Assembly: GCA_946811695.1 (NCBI GenBank)
Contig: OX328128.1
Span: forward strand, 78,438,606 to 78,502,605
Reading direction: 5' to 3'
Length of the DNA stretch: 64,000 nt
DNA from: Gonocerus acuteangulatus
Taxonomy: Eukaryota > Arthropoda > Insecta > Hemiptera > Coreidae
Shown: positions 34,311 through 64,000 of the stretch, piece by piece
Numbering within the stretch: the stretch's first letter is position 1
How the letters are laid out: each line of letters starts with the position of its first letter
The notes under the pieces: model-generated
The model's input: the letters and a program-made list of their open reading frames with translations, nothing else
Told to the model about the DNA's origin: nothing
The model's database searches: none
Translations under genes and position numbers: made by a program

Positions 34311-36034
34311 CACAGTGGGACAGAATCCCGATTTCGTGGCCAAAAATCTCAAATTACCTGTACCAGGGTTTTCGAGGTTGCTGGTTACGAATCTGAGATC
34401 AGATTTTCAAAATTCAAAATGTCGGCCAAAACTGTTTTTACGTTGAAAATATGAAGTGAAATCTCATCTAATTTTGTTTTTGAAGTGATTGCTTACGATT
34501 CAAGAGTTAAATTACCGCAAAAACATCAGTAAAAGTATTGTAAAATTAATATTATAAAAAAAATGCATTTATTATGGAGTAACTTGATATAGGTAAAGTG
34601 TTGAATTCAAAAACTTTTCTTGGATTCTATTTGTTGCTGTCCATTTCGATTGAAAATTTCTAAATAACAGTCCTAATGACTTTTCATCCTAGTCTACTTG
34701 TATCATATATCCGTTTTTTTTTTTTAAATTGCATCTTTCAAAACGTCAATGACGAATTTCTGTTTATGTTTTATACTGTCTTTCACCATAAGGAAAACAT
34801 CTTTTCTTGACAATTCCAGATTTGAAGATTCAGAAGACTCTGTAAAATACCAATATAAACATGTTCAAAATTCAATGGCATTATTCAGAAATTATTTTTA
34901 TACTTAACAAAACTATATACTATGTATTAAAAACCCATTAATTTTTCAGATTTCTCACTTACAGTGTTATACCTTGAAATATACTAAAATAATTTATTAC
35001 GACTAAATGACAACAAATATATTTAAATAAATTCTGTACGAGAACAAAAGAATGAAGAAGTCTCAGTGAAACCATTTTTACGAGGGTCTCCTCGGGGTCA
35101 ACAAACAACAGGTATAAGAAAGGCTGAAGAGCAGGAGACTCCTTTCTTTACTGCAGAAACCCGACAGTGCAGTCGAAGAGTGCAACCTACCGTTAGGTCT
35201 TACAAACATGTGGCAAATACAGTTCTAACTCCTAAGAGAGTTCTTTGAGGACTATATTATAAAAGTTTTAAATTGTCATAAAACGTAAAATAACTTGTAA
35301 AGCGTTTATTTAAAATAATAAATTATCATATTCAAATTTAATTAGGACCATTAATTAATGTTAATTCACTAATTTCCATGATCTTTATAAGACATTAATC
35401 TATTTTAATAGATACAAAACATACCAATACACTATAACGTAATATCCAATGCATTACATTCACACGCCCGTTAATGTCGCGCCACGCGTTCCTCTATTAA
35501 AATTAGCCTCACGATTAAAGTTGCACTTTGTAGCAGCCAGTTTTTTAATATGTTATATTTAAGACTATAGACTATCAGTTCCTTGTCGAAAGAAGACCGA
35601 GACTCGCAGAGAAATTTTTAAAACTCTATTAGAAAATCGATTTTAGATAAAAAATGTAAATCTTTCTATGTTTACTTGTCGCCAGATTTAAATATTTCCC
35701 ACATTAAATTAGCAATAATTGTGCATAACCTTATATTCTACATACCTCCAGAAAGCGGTTCCATTTTGCCGAATTCCAATTGAATAAGTTTCTCCAGGTT
35801 CACAGCACTTCAAAACAGCCAAGAATTTCTCGACTCGTCTACTTGTTTCGTGCGTACCGAACAAAGGCTGATTGTCGACTGATGTCAAGGCGACCCTAAA
35901 GCAGGTATATACCTGTCTGGTCTGGAATTTTGTTCTAGGACTATCCCTAAACAAGATCTGAACGTATAGAGACGAAAATATACAACTCAAAAATTTGATT
36001 TTTGGCCACAAAATCGGGATTCTGTCCCACTGTG
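34311..36034. mobile_element. 1.7-kb DNA element with RSS-like terminal repeats (heptamer CACAGTG plus A-rich nonamer)
   Basis: About 38-bp inverted ends begin CACAGTGGGACAGAATCCCG with one mismatch between ends. The target duplication is tgtcg (5 bp) if the element starts with CAC, or gtgtcgc (7 bp) if it starts at ACAGTG. At both ends CACAGTG is followed 22 bp later by CCAAAAATC (34340-34348, and mirrored at 35997-36005), matching 7 of 9 of the V(D)J nonamer ACAAAAACC. Transib transposons have CAC-type ends related to RSSs and 5-bp duplications. No RAG1-like core is recognisable inside; short exon-like pieces occur on both strands. Superfamily unproven. Confidence 0.7.
35746..36011 (-). pseudogene. 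Possible exon inside the RSS-like element
   Basis: Open from an ATG within the terminal repeat to a good donor (ctggag/gtatgt on the minus strand). No family recognised. Another exon-like piece with an acceptor (tttacag) and 38 open codons ending in TAA lies on the same strand at about 34740-34862, but the phases of the two do not match directly, so a middle exon would be needed. Confidence 0.3.
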
Positions 36035-36040
36035 TGTCGC

Positions 36041-37156
36041 CGTAGAATTAGGAAAGAGCGGAAGTTCCGGGATTACGTTAGAATCCTTTAAAACTGAAAT
36101 TTTGGGACATTGTTTCGAAATTCATTATTTTATGGGATTGTCGTGTCCTAATAATTTCGGGACTTTTTCATGCAGTATACACCCTGTATTATCATCGTTC
36201 GGCTCTGACATTTCGATTAAATCAACAGTCTTGTTTTGCTTGTCGATGATCTGGTTTATTGTGATAACGTTTTGCTAATCATAGCTTCCTCCCTGTACAT
36301 TTTAGTTCACCCATCCCGAGTGTGTTGGGTCACCTAGGGAATTCCATGATGGATGCGCCTCGCGTGTCGTGGACACTGAAGGTATTAAAAGGTTAATAAC
36401 TCAAAATGTTGTCAACTTGCATGGCTCTATTCATGCTTGATGGAGAAGGGGGGGCTTGAAATTATAGGTAAAATGTGTTTGATGGAACAACTAGCCTGGT
36501 GAGAGGATGGGAACAGCGTATGGAGGAGACTATGATTCTTCCAGGAAATTTCGAAGATTGCCGCAGGGTGCAAGGTTGAGAAGGCCGCGATATGGTGTCT
36601 GTGATCTGCTTTCAAGTGTCTTCCTGAGGTTAATCTCGCTGACATGTGGTGCAAGCAGAGCAGTGCTGTTGGTTGGAGATATATTGCATGCTGAACTCAT
36701 TTTAGGAATAAATAGATTAAAATGTGATTGGTTGACTCTTGGCCAGTGTCCCTGAATCTTTAGAATTTTATTAAGTTTCTTATTATTATATTAAGTTTCT
36801 TATACAAAAATATATACATGACAATTGATATTATAAAAAGATGATATTGATGATTATTAACTTAACTCTAGAACAAAGATTTGTTTAATATTCCTTTGTA
36901 CACAGTTGGGCTTTTCTATTATAAAAACAATACGCAACAATAGATTTGAAGGGCACTTGTGGAAAATGTGAAATATTTATAACGTTAGAATAAACGAAAT
37001 TAAATAATGTTAGGTGCAGATTTTATAGATTCTTTTTCTATCTACCATGCGTATATATATGCTCTATCCTGTGGTAGTTTTTATTAACTTTCCTAATCAA
37101 ACCGCTTAGAAATCCCTATTAATATCATAACTATTGTCCAGCGAAGAAACCTTTTT
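36041..37156. other. Intergenic between the RSS-like element and the CRE array
   Basis: No recognisable gene or repeat; short frames at 36427-36755 lack coding resemblance. Confidence 0.45.
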
Positions 37157-38370
37157 GAGGTGGGGTAATAGACGACTACCATTGATTTACTGGATGCAGT
37201 TACGTCATGGATAACTACCGTATCTACTTTTTGTGGTGGTGTAATGGATAACTTCCGTTGATTTACTGAATGCAGTTACGTCATGGTTAACTACTGTATC
37301 TACTTTTTGTGGTGGTGTAATGGATAACTTCCGTTGATTTACTGGATGTAGTGACGTCATGGATAACTACCGTATCTACTTTTTGTGGTGGTGTAATGGA
37401 TAACTTCCGTTGATTTACTGGATGTAGTGACGTCATGGATAACTACCGTATCTACTTTTTGTGGTGGTGTAATGGATAACTTCCGTTGATTTACTGGATG
37501 TAGTGACGTCATGGATAACTACCGTATCTACTTTTTGTGGTGGTGTAATGGATAACTTCCGTTGATTTACTGGATGCAGTTACGTCATGGATAACTACTG
37601 TATCTACTTTTTGTGGTGGTGTAATGGATAACTTCCGTTGATTTACTGGATGTAGTGACGTCATGGATAACTACCGTATCTACTTTTTGTGGTGGTGTAA
37701 TGGATAACTTCCGTTGATTTACTGGATGTAGTGACGTCATGGATAACAACCGTATCTACTTTTTGTGGTGGTGTAATGGATAACTTCCGTTGATTCACTG
37801 GACGTAGTGACGTCATGGATAACTACCGTATCTACTTTTTGTGGTGGTGTAATGGATAACTTCCGTTGATTTACTGGATGTAGTGACGTCATGGATAACT
37901 ACCGTATCTACTTTTTGTGGTGGTGCAATGGATAACTTCCGTTGAGTTACTGGATGTAGTGACGTCATGGATAACAACCGTATCTACTTTTTGTGGTGGT
38001 GTAATGGATAACTTCCGTTGATTTACTGGATGTAGTGACGTCATGGATAACTACCGTATCTACTTTTTGTGGTGGTGTAATGGATAACTTCCGTTGATTT
38101 ACTGGATGTAGTGACGTCATGGATATCTACCGTATCTACTTTTTGTGGTGGTGTAATGGATAACTTCCGTTGATTTACTGGACGTAGTTACGTCATGGAT
38201 AACTACCAACTACCGTATCTACTTTTTGTCGTGGTGTAATGGATAACTTCCATTGATTTACTGGATGTAGTTACGTCAAGAATAACTACCGTATCTACTT
38301 TTTGTGATGGTGTAATGGATAATTTCCTTTGATTTACTGGACGTAGTAAAGTCATGGACAATTTCCATTA
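37157..38370 (+). repeat. 76-bp tandem array (about 16 units) upstream of E(z), most units with a CRE palindrome
   Basis: The unit runs from gtggtggtgtaatggataac to tatctacttttt, 76 bp. Units are very similar to each other. About ten carry TGACGTCA; the outer ones carry TTACGTCA. TGACGTCA is the consensus binding palindrome of CREB/ATF proteins. The array ends about 580 bp before the E(z) ATG. Whether it is regulatory is inference. Confidence 0.9.
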
Positions 38371-38950
38371 TTTACTAATTCATGCGGTGCTTCGCTGCCG
38401 GCGAATAGGTAATTTACATTGATATACTGAATATAGTGATGTAATGCATAATTTACTGTGACGTCATGGATGTAGAACCACTGTTATCAATATATGCTCG
38501 TATCTTTGTGTGAAAACTAAAGAAACTTTCATTTGTGTACAAAAACCGTAATTTGATATTAAAATCAATTAAACACCAAACATACCAAAGTAAACACATT
38601 GGAGGAAAAACAAAAATTACTAACTGCAATCGGTGCATTGCACTTTCGCTTAATGTAACTGGTAATGATATTCTCCATTTTCTTGAGAATAATATACTAA
38701 TAATCTCAACCAAATTAACAGTAGATGCTTGTTATATACTAAAAATTTCTTATTATCGATTTTGGAAACGTTTGACGTTAATTGTATCGATTAGTACATT
38801 CCTGTTGATTTAACGCTCACTCCTTTAAGGCGGGTTAAGAAGGTTAAGCTGTTCTTTGTTTTGTTTATGTTTAACGAGTTTCGACAAATATTTCTCGTCC
38901 TGGAATAGGACTACTATATTTTCCTTGGTGTTGATTATTCAACAATACAC
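38371..38950 (+). promoter_or_regulatory. Probable E(z) promoter and 5' UTR region
   Basis: The 580 bp between the tandem array and the ATG must contain the promoter unless there is an upstream exon. An extra TGACGTCA lies at 38457-38464. No TATA box or initiator can be assigned confidently. Confidence 0.35.
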
Positions 38951-62026
<23,076 letters not shown>

Positions 62027-62862
62027 TAATTCTTTTTTTCCTTTTTAAAATGTTCCTTAATACTTTCAGGACTGATGGCTTTGAAAAAAATTTCCATTGG
62101 GCCCAAGTCTTCCTTTTGTATAGTTATTTCGGCAAACATATTAAAAAAAAAAACTTTTGAAATGATGTCATTTTAGTGGATTAATTACAATTTAGTTAAG
62201 AGTCAAGGCCCGCTGAAGGAATTGTTCTGGCAGATTCAGCATCACACGATACCAGACCCGCAAACCTAACTGGGAATAACGTAATGAGGTCCCAAGCTAG
62301 TGGGGATAGAAAGAAAGCCAAGCTATCTGCTGTCGAACAAGCCACGACGCTGGGTCCGCAGAACACATCTCTCTGAAGCATATGCCACGATGCCGGGCCC
62401 GAATGTGTTAACGACCGCAGCGATTGTATTCGACTGCCCATTTCATATATCCGAGGACCGAAAGAAAATTATGAATTCTTTTTATTGGGCCTAAGGTTTT
62501 TTTGTTTTTTTTGTTTGTTTTGTTTTTTGTAACTCTAATTCATATGCACTAGATTTAATTTCAATAAGATAAACGTTTATAAATTTAAAATCACATGATT
62601 AATTGGAAAAATACCTTAGTGGTCGTATAAGACTCCTACGGTCCCATGAGTAAGAAAGCAGTGATCGCATACGATGTTTTGTATTACTTCTCAAGAGCTT
62701 TTTTTTTTGTTGATAAGCCATAACTTCCTTAATACTTCATCAATCTTCATAAATGAGGCATCATTTTAAAGCTTTTCTTAATTGCTACTTAATAGATGTA
62801 AGAAATCTCTGCATCTATTAAGGATTCTTGGCAATACTGAATGAGGAGCAGACAGACGTCTC

Positions 62863-64000
62863 ATGCTAACATTCTACCGAGCATATACCAGGTCTCTACT
62901 GGATTATGGGAGTGTAGTGTATTCGTCTGCCAGAACCAGCACACTGAAAATATTGGACCCAATACACACAACAGGTCTACGTCTTGCAATTGGTGCATTT
63001 AGGTCAAGCCCAACCGTAAGTCTCTTTGCAGAAAGTGGAGAACCACCATTGGAGCTCAGACGTATGTTCAACTGTGTAAAGTTTGTTTTGAAAAGCAAGT
63101 TTCTAAATAGTCCATGTTCTCCAAATTCAATAAAGCAAACCTATTTAGATCTATATCAACGTTATGCAAGCAGACAACGTCCCCTTCATGTTAGATTCCT
63201 AACATATAACTCTGACCTACAACATACTATACCTCTACAAAAACCTGATTCGACTTACATACCGTGGACAAAAAGCCGTTTAAAAATTGACTTAGAACTG
63301 ACGAAATTCAACAAAACCGACCCAACATCCAGACATCTTTACAAAAACACATTTTACTCACGACTGACGGAAAACACAGATACCTTCTTCATCTACACTG
63401 ACGGATCGAAATCAGTGGGGGGAACCGGAGCAGCTGCTGTAGTGGGAGAAAAAATCATAACGTCGAGGCTACCACAAATGACAAGTTCCTACTCAGCTGA
63501 ACTCCACGCTGTTATACTTGCATTAGACAATATACCTAACACTGACCACAAAAACATAACAATCTGCACTGACTCACTGAGCACATTACTAACATTACAG
63601 GATATTTACAGTGACAATCCTTTAACGATACATATATTTAACAAACTTTCACTACTGAACAAACCTATAACGATGTACTGGCTACCTGGCCACGAAGACA
63701 TTGCTCCTAGTACTGAAGTAGACATACAAGCAAAACTTGCAGCACGAAAAGACCAACTAGACATTCAGGACTCAACGTACCAGGACTTATTGACAGAGGC
63801 CAAGACAATAATTACAAAAAGGTGGCAGGAGACATGGTACAGGACAACAAATAATAAGTTACGAGAGATTAAAGACACAATTCATGAATGGCCTTCAAGC
63901 AGCAGAAGTAACAGACGAGAAGAAGTCGTCCTGTGCCGGCTAAGGATAGGCCATTCAAGACTGACTCACTCTTACCTTATGACTAGACAAGACAGACCAA
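62863..64000 (+). CDS. 5'-truncated LINE ORF2: reverse transcriptase C-terminus and RNase H (runs off window)
   Basis: Open from 62845 to the window end, preceded by TGA at 62842 where the family has Trp before GADRR. Starts with the RT thumb (FYRAYTRSLLDYGSVVY, LRLAIGAFRSSP), then RNase H motifs: IYTDGSKSVGGTGAAAVV (Asp), SSYSAELHAVILAL (Glu), ITICTDSLST (Asp), and VDIQAKLAA (Asp). This is the Jockey-type arrangement. The catalytic acids look intact. It lies in the E(z) intron that splits the SET domain, in sense orientation. Confidence 0.9.
   Translation, partial: MLTFYRAYTRSLLDYGSVVYSSARTSTLKILDPIHTTGLRLAIGAFRSSPTVSLFAESGEPPLELRRMFNCVKFVLKSKFLNSPCSPNSIKQTYLDLYQRYASRQRPLHVRFLTYNSDLQHTIPLQKPDSTYIPWTKSRLKIDLELTKFNKTDPTSRHLYKNTFYSRLTENTDTFFIYTDGSKSVGGTGAAAVVGEKIITSRLPQMTSSYSAELHAVILALDNIPNTDHKNITICTDSLSTLLTLQDIYSDNPLTIHIFNKLSLLNKPITMYWLPGHEDIAPSTEVDIQAKLAARKDQLDIQDSTYQDLLTEAKTIITKRWQETWYRTTNNKLREIKDTIHEWPSSSRSNRREEVVLCRLRIGHSRLTHSYLMTRQDRP

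Noticed and set aside
37157..38370. CRISPR-like array of direct repeats
   Set aside because: Head-to-tail units without unique spacers, in eukaryotic DNA.

Overview
The window is a stretch of animal nuclear DNA, almost certainly arthropod. Its genes have spliced GT-AG exons and it is AT-rich. It carries arthropod-type mobile elements: a mellifera-like mariner, Penelope, pogo, piggyBac-like, a gypsy-type gag element, a Jockey-type LINE, tRNA-derived SINEs and Helitron-like repeats. A chelicerate such as a spider is possible, but I cannot establish that from the sequence alone.

Three host genes are supported, all on the + strand. (1) About 3.8-17.1 kb holds a five-exon gene for a two-pass membrane protein resembling TMEM200. 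All four introns join in phase and give 396 residues. Its introns hold a 143-bp satellite, a 41-bp minisatellite, a Helitron-like end, a complete 1,288-bp mariner and several MITEs. (2) At 28,998-29,228 there is an uninterrupted 76-residue gene for the spliceosomal Sm protein G (SNRPG). (3) From 38,951 to beyond the window lies Enhancer of zeste, E(z)/EZH, the H3K27 methyltransferase of Polycomb repressive complex 2. Eleven exons give the first 660 residues, from the EED-binding helix through SANT2, the CXC region and the first half of the SET domain. The last SET exon or exons lie beyond base 64,000.

Layout: 1-3.8 kb, decayed LINE (minus strand) with a tRNA-SINE and a MITE; 3.8-17.1 kb, TMEM200-like gene; 17.1-28.9 kb, gene-poor AT-rich DNA with an 18-copy 62-bp minisatellite, inverted-repeat elements and SINEs; 29 kb, SNRPG; 29.8-36.0 kb, a piggyBac-like remnant, dispersed repeats and a 1.7-kb element whose ends resemble V(D)J recombination signals; 37.15-38.37 kb, a 76-bp tandem array carrying a CRE palindrome (TGACGTCA) in about ten units, ending about 580 bp before the E(z) start codon; 38.95-62.0 kb, E(z), with introns that hold a near-perfect palindrome with arms of about 400 bp, a truncated Penelope-like element, two pogo-type relics, a Helitron-like repeat and a very young antisense gag-only LTR element (LTRs differing at 1 of 651 positions); 62.8-64.0 kb, a 5'-truncated LINE with an open RNase H frame in the E(z) intron.

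The three host genes are not an operon and have no evident joint function beyond nuclear and housekeeping roles for SNRPG and E(z). I did not find a convincing new multi-gene system. The most unusual signals are the RSS-like terminal repeats, the CRE array upstream of E(z), hammerhead-like motifs at the ends of several Penelope-like or fold-back repeats, and the gag-only LTR element.
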